Of a DNA stretch of 64,000 nucleotides, positions 34,170-45,800 are shown in pieces. How positions within the stretch are numbered: position 1 is the stretch's first letter; the number at the start of each line of letters is the position of its first letter. The notes under the pieces were generated by a model. The model saw only the letters and a list, made by a program, of their open reading frames with translations. It was not told where the DNA came from and made no database searches. The stretch lies in contig CM029369.1 in NCBI GenBank assembly GCA_017165825.1, positions 19,368,125 to 19,432,124 of the forward strand, written 5' to 3'. A program made the translations under genes and the position numbers. This stretch comes from Hepsetus odoe (Eukaryota; Chordata; Actinopteri; Characiformes; Hepsetidae).

Positions 34170-35165
34170 ACCATTGGTGTTACATCAGCAGCCAGAGGGG
34201 ATAAATAGGGCGTTACAATGCTTATTGGGCGTGGCAGCATTTTGGTTCACCGTAACTTGTTTCACGGCATTTCTTCTGCCCCTCTTCTCCAAAGAGTTCC
34301 CCTCCTGAACTTCACTGACCAAGCTCAAATGAGCTTTCTGTTTCTGTCTGATCTCATGTGAGACTCAGTTATGATGATCTGTGTCTGTGATAGCGGTTAG
34401 CTTTAGCCTCCGACACTAACCCTCCTTGTTAAATGTTTGGTTTCTAGTTAACCCTTGTAGAACTCCAGTGATCCTGTTCCAGTCCCTCATGGCATCCTGC
34501 CGTCATATCTTATCCTGGTTACTTCTCCTGTCTCTGTTAGTTAAAACTTACTCTGCTGTGTCTGTGTTGGTGGTTAGCGATTAGCATTAGCCACTGATGC
34601 TAAGCTCCCTTGCTAATATTTGAAAGTGAAAAACATGAAAGTGACTATTCTTGTCATTGTGAGTACACACAGCACAGCACATGGTGAACCACAATTAAAT
34701 TAGACGACTGCATTTAACCCATGCATAAATGCACACCATGCAGCAGGGGGCAGCTATGAAAGCACCTGAGGAGCAGTGACGGGGACGGTACCTTGCTCAA
34801 GGGTATCTCAGGGCAACCTACTGGGGTAAGGGGTTTGGACCCACAATCTTATGAATCTGTGGCCAGCTCCCTAACCACTAGGCCATGTTGTTTCCCCAGC
34901 TGCATTTTAGTCCTGGTGTTTTCTTCTGACTCCATGTTGGTTAAAACCTCTTTGGTGTTTAAGCTTCCTATGCTGATCAGTCTTCTAATAGTCTCCTGTA
35001 CTACTATGGGGTAGTATTAGTGTCCATGTTATGGCTCCCTGCTCTTTCCCTCTACTCTTTCCTATTCCTTTCTCTCTAGTGCGTGTGTTAGTTAGTAGTG
35101 TTCATGTCCTTGGTATTTGTATGTGGTATAAATAAAGATTTGTTTGTTCATATCCCTGGTCTGTC
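34170..35165 (+). mobile_element. Candidate LTR-like unit with SINE inside
   Basis: Begins near a gtgttacatcagc stretch with a TATA-like ggataaataggg close by. It carries two similar internal blocks (gcggttagctttagcc..actaa and ggttagcgattagcattagcc) and ends near a polyadenylation signal in ggtataaataaag. This arrangement resembles a solo LTR in sense orientation, interrupted by the SINE at 34633-34899. I could not find matching TG...CA ends or a target-site duplication, so the call is tentative. Confidence 0.3.
34633..34899 (-). mobile_element. tRNA-derived SINE copy
   Basis: Minus-strand copy of the main SINE, almost complete: 3' end tagtcactttcat on the left, body with gagcaaggtaccgtccccg and ccctgctgcatggtgtgc, head with ggcctagtggttaggg and an altered 5' start (ggggaaacaacat). 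Confidence 0.88.
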
Positions 35166-35744
35166 TGAGCTGTGTTTTTCTCAGTTTTAGGCAGACTGGA
35201 TAGTCCTATGATCCTGCTCAGGTGTCCTTCTTTGTCCCCAATGCTTGTGCACATAACAATTTTTATATTTATGGTTACTGAAGGTTTATTTTTAGACCTT
35301 TACCTATACATGATCTTAACCTTAACACCAGTAAATACTAGTTTTGCAATATACTACTTAAATTCTTTTTTATAGTAAGTGCTTGAGAGATTTGTCCTGG
35401 ATTTACAGGTTAGTTAAATTTATTTATTTATGTATTTATTTTATTCTTGTGGCCCAACAAAATCGTAAACAAATATGTACATACACACAAACACACATAC
35501 ACTGTGTCCTTGTTCATTATGAGGCAGAGAATCTCATCCACCCCTGCAGAGTTGAGTTCTGTCTACCTATTCTACTTATGTTTGAAAGAGGTTATGTAAC
35601 TGGCTAGAGAGCTGGATGTTAGTAATGCATTAGGAAAAGGTGTTATCACAGCTGCTGCAGCCTTGACCTCTGCTCTGCATACTGTGAGCACCCATAATCA
35701 TTTTGCTTTTATTAGTTTGCCCATTCAGTGCTCTCCTCCTCTTA
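35166..35744. other. No gene seen
   Basis: AT-rich sequence with no recognisable element before the RTE LINE 3' end. Confidence 0.35.
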
Positions 35745-36958
35745 GCCTTCTTCTTCTTCTTTTCTTCAGCTGCTCCCGTTCAGGGGTCACCACAGCGGCT
35801 CATCCGTTTACATTTCTTTCAGGCCTATGCATCTTCCTTATTCACAACGACCACTTGCATGTCCTTTCTTACCACATCCATGAACCTCCTCTTTGGTCTC
35901 ACCAGCATCACCATCTCCAACCTATATAGCATAGCTGGTCTCAGAACCATCCTGTAAACCTTCCTTTTCACTCTTGCTGGTACCCGTTTGTCACAGATCT
36001 CACCTGCCTCTCTTTTCCACCCATTCCAACAGTTGATCCAAAGTTTTTAATTTCTTTTACCTTTGTCACCTCTGCCCCCTGCATCATTACCTCTCCACAA
36101 TCCTTTCCTTTGTCTTTGTCCTCTCCTCCCTGGAGTATATTTCCATCTCTCAAGGGTCTCCAAGCTGCTCCCTTCTTTTGCTACTGATAACATTATCATC
36201 AGCAAACATCATAGTTCATGGGGACTCCTGTCTAACCTTGTCCATCCACCTGTCCATTACCAGAGCAAGCAAGAATGGGCTCAGCCTTATGCAATATAAC
36301 CTCTACTTTAAATGCATCACTCACTCCTACTGCAGACTTACCACTACTACTAGTAGGTACTACTCTAACATGCCACTCCTGATTTTCTCATGTGAAACCA
36401 CTCTAGACAATCTGTCATATGCTTTTGCCAAGTCCTCAAAGGCACAATGCAACCCTTCTGAGCTTCTCTATTCTTCTCCATTAACACACTCAAAGCAAAT
36501 GTTGCATCTGTAGTGCTCTTTTCACCATAAAACCATAATGCTGTTCACTACACCTCACCTATTTTCTTAATCTAGCTTCCACTACTTTTTCCCATAACTT
36601 CATGCTGTGGCTGATCAACTTTTTCCCTCTTTAGTTACCACGACCCTTATTCTTGAAAATCGGTAGCAGTACACTTTGTCTCCACTCCTCTTGCTTTCAA
36701 TGGATGTGTTAAACAATCTGGTCAGAAACTGCTATCTCCCCTAAACACCTCCATGCTTCCTCTTCATCGCTGTTCTTGCTAATCCACTGCACTTCCTGGT
36801 TCAGTATCCTCACATCTAATGTTCATTTTTTTTTTTATTCATCAGCCTCAAAGTATTCTTTCCATCTGCTCAACACACTCTGCTCACTTGTGAGTACATT
36901 TCCATTTCTATATTTATTGACCTAACCTTTTGCACATTCCTGTTCTAGCCACCACTGT
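35745..36958 (-). mobile_element. RTE-clade LINE, 5'-truncated
   Basis: About 1.2 kb of RTE LINE on the minus strand. The 3' terminus at 35745 ends with gaagaagaag after the usual gtgacccctgaacgggagc. The reverse-transcriptase catalytic motif FADD is intact at codons 36195-36206, in a context like ESP(stop)TMMFADDNVI, where a Trp codon has become TGA. The left border of homology (about 36958) falls at the segment LAR..., where the copy at 47414-50635 carries DLYHLARQRD. Many frameshifts. Same family as 2018-2365, 9127-9365 and 47414-50635. Confidence 0.88.
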
Positions 36959-38895
36959 AGGAAAAATATTACACTAAAAAGGAAGGCTCTCTTCCTCATA
37001 GGAAACATACAATGCTCACATACATTGTTTGAGCAGTTTTTTAGATCTACCAACCTACACACCATTTGGCCATTGCATAGGGATGCCTACATTACAGATA
37101 CTCTTTGTAGGTTTACAATTACTGACCATGTTTTCTGGTCACCCTGTGCAGCATCCTTCACAGCAAGAGGATCACCACAGACCAGGACCATTAGCAACAC
37201 AGCAGTGACATTATCATAGTAGTTGTGTGTGTGCCAGGTTGTGCTGTGTTGCTGGGATTTATATATGCATAGTACAGTAGGACAGTTCTGGCTGGATATT
37301 TTTGGTTGGTAGACTACGCTCAACCCAGCAGTGATGTTGAGATGTGTAAAAACCCCAAGGGTACCATATACTCTACTTATTCCTCACTACCATGACACTG
37401 TCACTACTGCGCTGAAAATGGTTTGAAAATGGTACAGTACCATGTCAGTGGTTGTCCTATGTTAACTTGTCTCCACTGACAAAGGTAGAGATAGGCTAAT
37501 ACATTGTGCAGCAAAATGGCTTCTTTAACTGTAATTCCACAAAAAGTAATGGCAATGTAGATGTTATAAACTGGCAACACATTGCATATATGTGCAGTCA
37601 ACTATTATGATGTAAAACTCAGGCTCCCATCCCTAATCCTGCACATTTTAGTGTTTTCCAGTTCACTTACACCAGCAGGAACCCAAAAAAGGTTGATGCT
37701 GGTGCAAACACACTGTTCTTTGGTGGAGGTTTGGTGGGGTTTCTGTCTGCTGCGCCTTTACAGACGGTTACATTACAGAGGAGCACAGTCCCAAAGTGGT
37801 CCAGAGCAAATGACGCTTCCCAGGTTCTGAGGAAGACTGTTAATCAAGGACACAGATGACAGCTATTTGTTAGATGAATCACTCCAGTCATGTTGAAGGA
37901 AAAAATATAATTGCACGTTTTACCCCATATGGCCCATAACTGCAGCACCTTTGGGATCAACTAGCCCATGTCACTGTGGCACACTGTCCACACCACCTCT
38001 AAGTGTGTGTGTGTGTAGGTGTGAGCACAAGTGCTATAGGGATTAAGCACCATCAAAGTGATTTAATAGTTCAGAATCACCGTCAGACGGGTGATAAATT
38101 ATACTATGAAACTGCACCCATGAGCCTACTGAGGCACACATTTCACAGTTTCACATATGTTCACCAAATATAAAAGCAAACATAGTTATGGAATAATTCA
38201 ACAACCATGCGCTTCTTGTATTTTGTCACAGTTGCTTCATTATTACTTTGCAAGTATTGACATCCAGGGGACTTTAGATGAACATGAAATTTTGGATCAT
38301 CAGAAAGAGAGGGAAAAATGCACAGAACTATTCAATCTTAACTAGATAAAGACTCTGTGTTTTAGCTGTAACGAGATGTGACAATCTCTCTGTTTCTATA
38401 TGAAGTAAATGACAACATTCCCCCAGCTAGCAGAGCACAGGGCATGACATCAAAAAATTCTGACAGTCAGTGTGCAGAATTAATGTGTTTCACACGTGCT
38501 CGCACACACACACACACACCCACACAGACACGGTGCAGTGAGGTGTAAAATGCACTGAGGTGCACAGAAAAATGTTTGACTTAATACTGCCATCTAGAGA
38601 GACCAATGAATCTCGATCATGCTAGTTAATTTCTTCACATTTATTACACATGGTCTCAACCAGTGATGACCTAGTAATGAACATGGCCGTCAGATGAGGT
38701 AAAGACAAATATGGAAGTTAAATTGAAGCCAATTCAGAAAATGAAAGGGATCCACTGCATTCATTACAACATGAAGACATTTTTTACTAAGCACTTTCCA
38801 GCGCTGTAATATTCAACAGCCAAAGCCTCTCTGGTTGCTTCCACAGGAGTCTGCTCTAAAGAATGTGTACCTCGGCATTATGTAATAAAAAATTC
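36959..38895. other. No gene; unclassified repeat-like sequence
   Basis: The part 37000-37350 (phrases such as tggccattgcatagggatgc and caggttgtgctgtg) reads like an old interspersed repeat, but I cannot place it in a family. A short CA run lies at 38501-38528. No coding region recognised. Confidence 0.3.
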
Positions 38896-38996
38896 AGCCT
38901 TTTTTCACATCTGTGTATGATTGTGTCATATTTAATGCATAATCCTTTGCATTAAATATGACACAACCATATCTAGACATGTGTAAAAATATGGCT
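38896..38996 (+). repeat. 101-nt hairpin, perfect 19-bp inner stem
   Basis: Arms 38921-38939 (ttgtgtcatatttaatgca) and 38948-38966 are perfectly complementary over 19 bp around an 8-nt loop. With bulges the pairing extends outward to agcc at 38896 and ggct at 38996. A third, diverged copy of the left arm lies at 39000-39034 in direct orientation. It could be a small inverted-repeat transposon or a foldback; a microRNA precursor is possible on shape alone. Confidence 0.7.
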
Positions 38997-39035
38997 AGGT
39001 ATGATTTTGTGACATCTAATGCATAATCCACTGCA

Positions 39036-40067
39036 ATAGCTTATGAATGTCCATGATTAAGGGACGGTTCACAGATGGTGATATTGTTTATCTTCACATC
39101 TGACTTTACTTATACTGGAAATGCATTCAGTTCACTTTTTTTGAGGATTATTAACCCAAAATGTTAATAGATGTTAGTCATGTTATGATGCCATGGATGC
39201 TGCCATCAGATTGCCAGCTGTGTCACATTTAACTCATACTGACCATGCAAAACCTACACAACCTAGTTCTTCCTCTGGGCAAGACATAGGCCAATCCCAT
39301 TTCTTATTTATGCCTAACCCTTGTTTTCTAGTGTCTTCTCACTGCTTTAAACAGAGCTACAAGGGCTGTTCTTTGAAAACTTCCTCTATGAAAGTGACCA
39401 TTAACCCAATGTGTTGTTGAGGGCAAATACAATCAAATGAGATTTTATTCTGATAATACGTCAGTGTCTCACATAAGCAAAGTCATCAAAAATAGAAAAG
39501 GAAGAAGAAAAAAAATACAGCTTTATCACTAGAGTATTAGAGATTCTTTGTTCAAGACCTGGCCAGTGTGCGCTTATAGTAAAGGAGCAGAAAAGTTCAA
39601 CAGCTGGAATTTAGGTCATCATATGCATCACAGTGGAATATGAAATGAAAATATGTCCAAATGCAGGATTTTCATCCAAAAATCAGCAACAATATTGTGA
39701 CATTAACTATCTAGCTACTGATACATTAACACTACTAGTGATTATTTGAACCTTGTAATAAAGAAAAGGACCTTAATACACTAAACATTATTATTAAAAC
39801 CTTTGATTAATGGAGAAAAAGCTCACAAATGTGGGTTTCTTTGGTCACTTACATAGTCTTACATAGTCAAGAAACTCCAGCATCATTCCTTTTGAAGTAT
39901 GCCTCTTACACATCTCTGCTTAGTGTTTCTGCTTGGCCCAACCCTTCTATCCCAACAAGAATTGGGACACCCAACCTCTAGCTATTAAGATGCAAAAACG
40001 TGTAGTAGGGCATAACACAAGGGTTTAGAATGAGAAAGTGTTCATCATTTGAGGCGGTTACTGCAAA
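39036..40067. other. No gene seen
   Basis: About 1 kb of AT-rich sequence. No element recognised. Confidence 0.35.
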
Positions 40068-41065
40068 CACCGGTATGTTAATGTTTGGGCATACTTGCTT
40101 AAAATGTCTGTTAATGTAAATAGTTCAGTGAACAGAAAAACAAATAATCACAAAAAGGCATAAAGCTGGTCAGTAACACCCCCTTTGGCAAGTAACTTGT
40201 AAATGCTTTGTAAATGCTTTTTGTTGTCAGATTTGAATTTTTCAGTTCTTACTTGGGGCATTTTGACCAATTTCCTCTTGCTGAAGCTCCTAATTCTGCA
40301 AGATACTTTGGCTGTCTTGCATGCCCTGCTCTTTTAAAATCTTTTTCAGTATTAAGGTTTTACAGCAAATTCAATTTCCTCTACCCTTTCATATATGAGG
40401 TAAGTATTTTTTTTTATTGGGAATTTCCTCAGTTTTCAGCATCTCCAGTCACTGAGAGCTGTAGTCCTGTACAGTTATCTTTTTTTCCAGCTTTATCCTA
40501 CCCACTAAAACTGACTTGAGGTATTTTCACCCATTTCTTCTTGCTGAAGCTTCTAATTCTGCGATACTTTGGCTGTCTTGCATGACATGCTCTTTTTAAA
40601 TCTTTTTTTTTTTTTTTTGCACCCTTTATCTCCTAAGATACCTTTGAACATTGTGGCCAAAATTTATTTTTTCAAATTCATCAGCCCACTAGACTTGTTA
40701 TCTAAAAGGATTATTTAATTCCTGTTTTATTGTTCATTTACAAACTTCAGATGCTTAATTTTGTCTCTAGGATGCAGGAATATTTTGCTTCTCAGCCATT
40801 CAAGGCTTTTTTATTTTCTTGTAGCCTAGGTGAGCATCAATTATTTTATTTTACAAATTGCTATCCAGCTGCTATTAGGAGCCCATGGCTGCTGATTTTC
40901 GGTAGAAAGTCTGAAGAACTTATACAGCTTTGCAACATGCATTACCTGAGGTTTCCTAACAATGAACAGGGCCAAGCCACAGCCCTTACTAGCTAATTAA
41001 GGTCTGAGAAATATCAAGCATCTTGGGGTGCCTAAACGTTTGCATGGTGCACCTTTCCTTTTTCA
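40068..41065. mobile_element. Probable non-autonomous Tc1-type element
   Basis: The left end region (tgtttgggcatacttgctta, then tctgttaatgtaaatagttc) is the complement-type match of the right end of the family C element (about 20040-20110). The right end reads ggggtgcctaaacgtttgca. No transposase remains. Inside, 40251-40349 and 40514-40602 are an internal direct duplication 263 bp apart, and 40343-40514 recurs at 43018-43188. The ends were identified by eye and the precise borders are uncertain. Confidence 0.5.
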
Positions 41066-41096
41066 CTGTTCTCTAATCTTGCAACAAATGTCATTA

Positions 41097-41350
41097 TGAA
41101 AGTAAAAAGTGACAACCCTTGTCATTGTGAGGTCACAGCACAGCGAACCACAACGAAACTGGACCTTTGCATTTAACCCATGCACTCAAACACCGTGCAG
41201 CAGGGGGCAGCTATTGAAAGTGCCTGGGGAGCAGTGACGGGGATGGTACCTTGCTCAAGGGTACCTCAGGGCAACCTACTGGTAAGGGAATTGAACCCAC
41301 AATCTTCCGATGCGGGGCCAACTCCCTAACCACTAGGCCACCGCTGCCCC
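41097..41350 (-). mobile_element. tRNA-derived SINE copy, near full length
   Basis: Minus-strand, about 254 bp. Head ggggcagcggtggcctagtg, B box gggttcaattcc, and body with aggttgccctgaggtaccct and gagcaaggtaccatccccgt. One of the better-preserved copies. Confidence 0.92.
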
Positions 41351-41743
41351 TAATAATTATGTTTTAATTATTATTTTTTATTATGAATTATTTGTTTTAG
41401 GCTCACGTTAACCAAACATTTGCCTTCCACCGCATTAAAGTTGACTGATCACCCACAGCACCCTGGTGAATCCATTTGTCTGAAATTATACTAAGCTCTC
41501 CAGATCCAATCCAAATGTGATCTAAATGCCGGGGGTAACATGGCTATTGCCAGCTGACACTGGCATGATACAAGTCCACTTTCACTCAAGCCATTGAAAT
41601 CTAATACAAGAAATGAGCTTAGGTAAACTAAACTAACTAACTTTGCGGACTGAAGTATCACGTACTTTGTACTTTTGCAGCTTGTTTTATTTAGCCATTT
41701 TAGGAAGAAGCACACTTTTCATATACAAAATATGTCTCAGGTA

Positions 41744-41746
<3 letters not shown>
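41351..41746. other. No gene seen
   Basis: AT-rich, no recognisable feature. Confidence 0.35.

Positions 41747-41789
<43 letters not shown>
41747..41789. repeat. (AT)n microsatellite
   Basis: About 43 bp of pure AT dinucleotide repeat. Confidence 0.97.
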
Positions 41790-41791
<2 letters not shown>

Positions 41792-42255
41792 CTCAATATT
41801 TCCAATTCATAGTAGAAAGTCTTTGCATTGACACAAGCTATACCACCACAAAACACAACAGTAGGTTTTCCTCTTTTGCACCAACAGGCTTAGACATAAT
41901 GAAAGTGGGCATGCCAATACACCCATGTGCTCTGGACTAATCAGCTTTCTCCTTATAGAGGCTTTATGACTGGATCTCCAATATGCTGTCTGTTGTGTAG
42001 CTCTCGATCTATGCAGTCTTGTCAGAGCAGGCTGTCTTCCTTGTTCTTTCACACAGACACACTCACACACACAGACACGACAGCAATAATGATGCCCAAT
42101 TGCTCTGCCCATGACAGTCTTGCCTCCCCCAACATTGTAATAAAGGCTGTAGCAAGAGCAAGTAAAGAAGCAAAGCAGCCGGGGGAGCCTGAGAGGATGG
42201 ACTGAATCAGAAATGAACCTGGAGGTCTTCTCTGATCTGCACTTATGCACTTATA

Positions 42256-42257
<2 letters not shown>
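41790..42257. other. No gene seen
   Basis: Mixed-composition sequence between two microsatellites. Open frames of about 90-147 codons cross it on both strands but show no domain and run into the AC repeat. Confidence 0.35.
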
Positions 42258-42310
<53 letters not shown>

Positions 42311-42331
42311 ACACAGAAACACACGCTATCT
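42258..42331. repeat. (AC)n microsatellite
   Basis: About 48 bp of pure AC repeat followed by acagacacacacag and a short impure tail. Confidence 0.97.
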
Positions 42332-43017
42332 CCCTGCCGGTGCCCCTTCCCATTGAATGGTCATGGATGAGCAGTTTGGCCAGAGGCTGAGACAGGTTTC
42401 TGGAGTGCAATCACCATCCTGGTCACCGTCCTGGGGGAGGAGACACTGTGTCCTAAAGGAAAGTGCAGAAGCCTGAGGCGGGACCTGTGGACAGAGCTGC
42501 TGTTAGAAATCTGCCAACTAATGAGCCTCTGTCCACTACTGATCGAGGTTAGGAATTAACCAGATGGAAAATCAGGAGAGGCCAATGATGAATCAGTGAT
42601 GTAGTGCTGCCTTGTGCTGTGACTAGCTGTTAGTTATTCACAAAAATAGCTATTATCCATATTTCATATTCAAAAATGAATAAATTCACTTTAAAATAAT
42701 CTGGATGTATTTTACATTACTAATGTAAAGATATTACATAATATTTTTATTGTCTATTAATGATTATAGCAAATGTTGTTAGCTAAACTAGTCATTAGTA
42801 GAAAACTCATGAGTGTCCTTGAGGGGCCAAACAACCACTGACACATGAGTGTTTCACTTAGACTTAGAAATTTTATTGGATTTGAAATGTTGGATGTCAT
42901 AAAAAAGGTGTGTGGTTGGCTTTTCAATGGGAAACCATTGTTAACACAATAGTGAATTATTGTTTTCAGTTTGTCCTTTCAGTTGACAAGGAATATGGTG
43001 AGTTTTACCTCAGTGGT
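42332..43017. other. No gene seen
   Basis: No exon or repeat recognised. Confidence 0.35.
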
Positions 43018-43188
43018 ATTTCAGCATTAAGGTTTTACTGCAAATTCAGCTTTCCTTCCTTTCAAATATGAAGGTAGTATTTTTTTTGGGGGGGAAAATT
43101 TTCCAGGTTTCAGCATCTCCAGTCAGGGAGCTGCAAATCTGTACAGTTTTGTCTCTTTTTCCAGCTTTAACCCATCCACTAAAACTGA
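43018..43188 (+). repeat. 171-bp repeat, copy of 40343-40514
   Basis: Shared blocks in the same order and orientation: attaaggttttac, gcaaattca, a poly-T stretch, ttttcagcatctccagtca, gtacagtt, tttttccagcttta and ccactaaaactga. Probably a fragment of the same non-autonomous element as 40068-41065. Confidence 0.75.
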
Positions 43189-43364
43189 TTATTAAATTCT
43201 AAGCTGAGATTAACTGCTGAGGTATGTTAGAACAACCAAACTATCATTCTTTGCTGATCTTGTAATGAAATTTAGTATTCATATATCTAAAAATTGGTTT
43301 TATTGGTTTTGTGCAGCAAAGCTACATATCATGTCGACGAGTGGTGCCTACTACCTGCTGCGCA

Positions 43365-43515
43365 TATCTGAGTGGTTTCCTTGCTCCAGCACACCTGATC
43401 GAACTAATTAGCTCAATTAACAAGCCCTCAATGAACTGAAATGGATGTGCTAAAGCAGCAAAAACACATAAAACATGTAAGGAACAGGGACTTTAAGATT
43501 AGTTCTGAGAACCTC
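43365..43515. repeat. Dispersed fish repeat fragment
   Basis: Contains ctccagcacacctgatcgaa followed by cattagct-like and caagccctcaatgaactgaa, then a complementary-type ggatgtgctaaagcag. The two outer blocks form an imperfect inverted repeat. I recognise the layout from a very common fish interspersed repeat, but do not know its class with certainty. Confidence 0.5.
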
Positions 43516-44974
43516 TGATCTATGAACCTATCATACACTTTCTACTTATTTTTTTACCATTGTCTTATTTATTATGTCTAAATGATGAACACTCCCAGAG
43601 GTTCAAGGATGTAATCATTTTAGACCTATACACACAACTAGGGTTTATTTAAGCCAAGTTCAGCATGTTAAAGGCCTTGTTTTCTGCCTTTGTGAAGGAG
43701 AGACTGAAATGTGTACACCTTTTTAGTTCTGATGTTCCTCATTCAGCATTCAGTCATGTTCTTTTGCATCACTGACACAGACACTTTACTCACCAACAGG
43801 CCTCTGCCATAGTGATTCTTTTCAGTGATTCTTTTGCTGTGGCAAAGGGCCAGTGCTCCACTTGCTTTCTCTTTCTCGCTCATTCATTCTCATATGAACA
43901 CTCAAATACAGAGACACACTATGTTCTTTAGCAGGGGACAAAGTACATCTATTCCATTAGCGCAAGGCAGCACTGAGTCACATGTGACCCCACTAAAACT
44001 AAACCCCACTGCTTATGCTAGAATATTAATGGCCAATTCTGGTCAATGGCCATTTTAAATAGTTGACATTTGACCAAACTCTGCATCTACTTCTGCAAAT
44101 AATGTCTTTTCACATCTTCCAGCAGGGTTGAGCTTAGACATTCTTTGTGTTCTAGCCTTTCTTTCACTGCTGAGTAGGTCAATAATGGTTGACAAGAATG
44201 GTTGCACATTCAGTGGCATTTTATTTGCAAGGCTCTAAATGATTATGTTTGCTATTGCTGAATACCCGTCATTGGGTTCTGACCTTGAGAGTAGGACAGA
44301 AAGCTTGAGAGTGAGAATGAAGGTAAGATACCAATCAAGAAATAGTCAGTTGGACGGTCGTATTACTCTTTATGCCAGCCATCACAACTTCCCAGTGTTG
44401 TCTAGATCCTAAATAAATTTACTTTGGAATCCAGTGGAATGAAATGTCTTTGGTAACAACAAACTCTTAATGCCAGATAAATCTTGGAGTGACAGCATTA
44501 TGCCCTAAACAAAAACATTCCCACAAGTTTAGATAACATTATATAAATGTTCTCTAAATATCTTGAACTAACATGGCCTTCCATGGCCTTGGTAAACGTT
44601 CCCACAACATGTAATGCCTTATGTATGATTTTATAAGCAGTTCTTTTTTGAGGTTTAATTTATGAAGGATAAAGGAAAGTTTTTTTGTTGTTTTTTTTTA
44701 ATCTAGTTCCTGTACTGCTCCATTTTGTTTCTGGATGGGAGTGTTATTTGAGTCTTTAAAATTTGAATTTAAATAATTCAAAATGTTCTCAGATTTGGGA
44801 GAACATTTCTCAAAATGTAATGTTCTTAGTGTTTTTAGAATTTTTTTTGAAAGTGATTAGAAAAATTACAACTACATTAATTTAACCTTCTATACCATGC
44901 TCTAAAACCACAGATCAACAGCATAAGACCACTGTCCTACCTCTTTAAACAAAGCCAAAGAACCACTCCCACAT
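43516..44974. other. No gene seen
   Basis: 1.5 kb of AT-rich sequence without recognisable features. Confidence 0.35.
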
Positions 44975-45105
44975 CCATGGTGTGCCCTTGGGAGAAGCAC
45001 TTAACCCCATAACTGTCCCTGTGTGCAAGCATTGTTCACTGCTGGTGTGTATAGGTTTGGTTAAATGCAGAGGACTAATTCACTGCTCACTGTTTACAGT
45101 GTGTG
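44975..45105 (-). repeat. SINE-like relic
   Basis: The run tgcccttgggagaagcactt, aaccccataactgtccctg, and ggttaaatgcagaggactaa resembles the body and tail side of a tRNA-derived SINE related to, but not the same as, the main family. The head is missing. Strand is uncertain. Confidence 0.4.
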
Positions 45106-45176
45106 TGTGTGTTGCATGCACGCACAGGAATTGCAATTTCAAATATGTATCTAGAGCCATGAACAGTTGTATTTGC

Positions 45177-45312
45177 GGGTCAGTTCTAATGCAAGGCATG
45201 AAGTGAAGGGCAGGCCAGTCACATTTACGGAGGACTGTGAATAGGGCTAAGCTGACCTGCCTACTGACACACAGGGAAAGGTGCACTAAACAACTGACCC
45301 ACACTGAAACCC
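45177..45312 (+). repeat. Donor of a copied segment
   Basis: Its two ends (31 bp from 45177 and 25 bp up to 45312) recur identically and contiguously at 45747-45800, while the 80 bp between them (about 45208-45287) are absent from the second copy. Confidence 0.9.
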
Positions 45313-45566
45313 TTCTTTTTGTGGCACTGGATGTTGAGGATTTTTTTCCTTTTAATAGTAGATCACTAACCAAGTAAAACCAAACTTGTCACCACTGACA
45401 GATATAAAGGATACATTTGAAGTCTTTTGAAACATTAAAAAGCTTAATTTTTAAACCAAATTTCTAAAATATGCTATTTGGGAACAGGATGCTGTATATC
45501 CCATACTTCATCTAGGGGATCTTTCAGTTAGTTCAGCATTCAACACCACCATCCCTCTGAAAATTC

Positions 45567-45745
45567 TATGAAAGTGTCTATTCTTGTCATTGTGAGTACA
45601 CACAGCACAGCACACGGTGAACCACAACGAAATTGGATCTCTGCATTTAACCCATGCACAAACACATACCGTGCAGCGGAGGGCAGCTATGAAAGCTTCT
45701 GGGGAGAAGTGACGGGGACGGTACCTTGCTCAAGGGTACCTCAGG
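45567..45745 (-). mobile_element. tRNA-derived SINE copy, head lost
   Basis: Minus-strand main SINE from its 3' end (gacaagaatagacactttc) to the ctgaggtacccttgagcaag block, where it is cut off. The tRNA-derived head is missing. The break coincides with the inserted segment 45747-45800. Confidence 0.88.
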
Positions 45746-45746
45746 T

Positions 45747-45800
45747 GGGTCAGTTCTAATGCAAGGCATGAAGTGAAACAACTGACCCACACTGAAACCC
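45747..45800 (+). repeat. 54-bp filler copied from 45177-45312
   Basis: gggtcagttctaatgcaagg...aagtgaa (31 bp, matches 45177-45207) fused to aaacaactgacccacactga.. (25 bp, matches 45288-45312), sharing a 2-bp AA at the joint. It sits exactly between a broken SINE and a 5'-truncated LINE. Confidence 0.92.

Noticed and set aside
41927..42205. Overlapping open frames of 92-147 codons on both strands
   Set aside because: Run into or across the AC microsatellite and show no domain on either strand.
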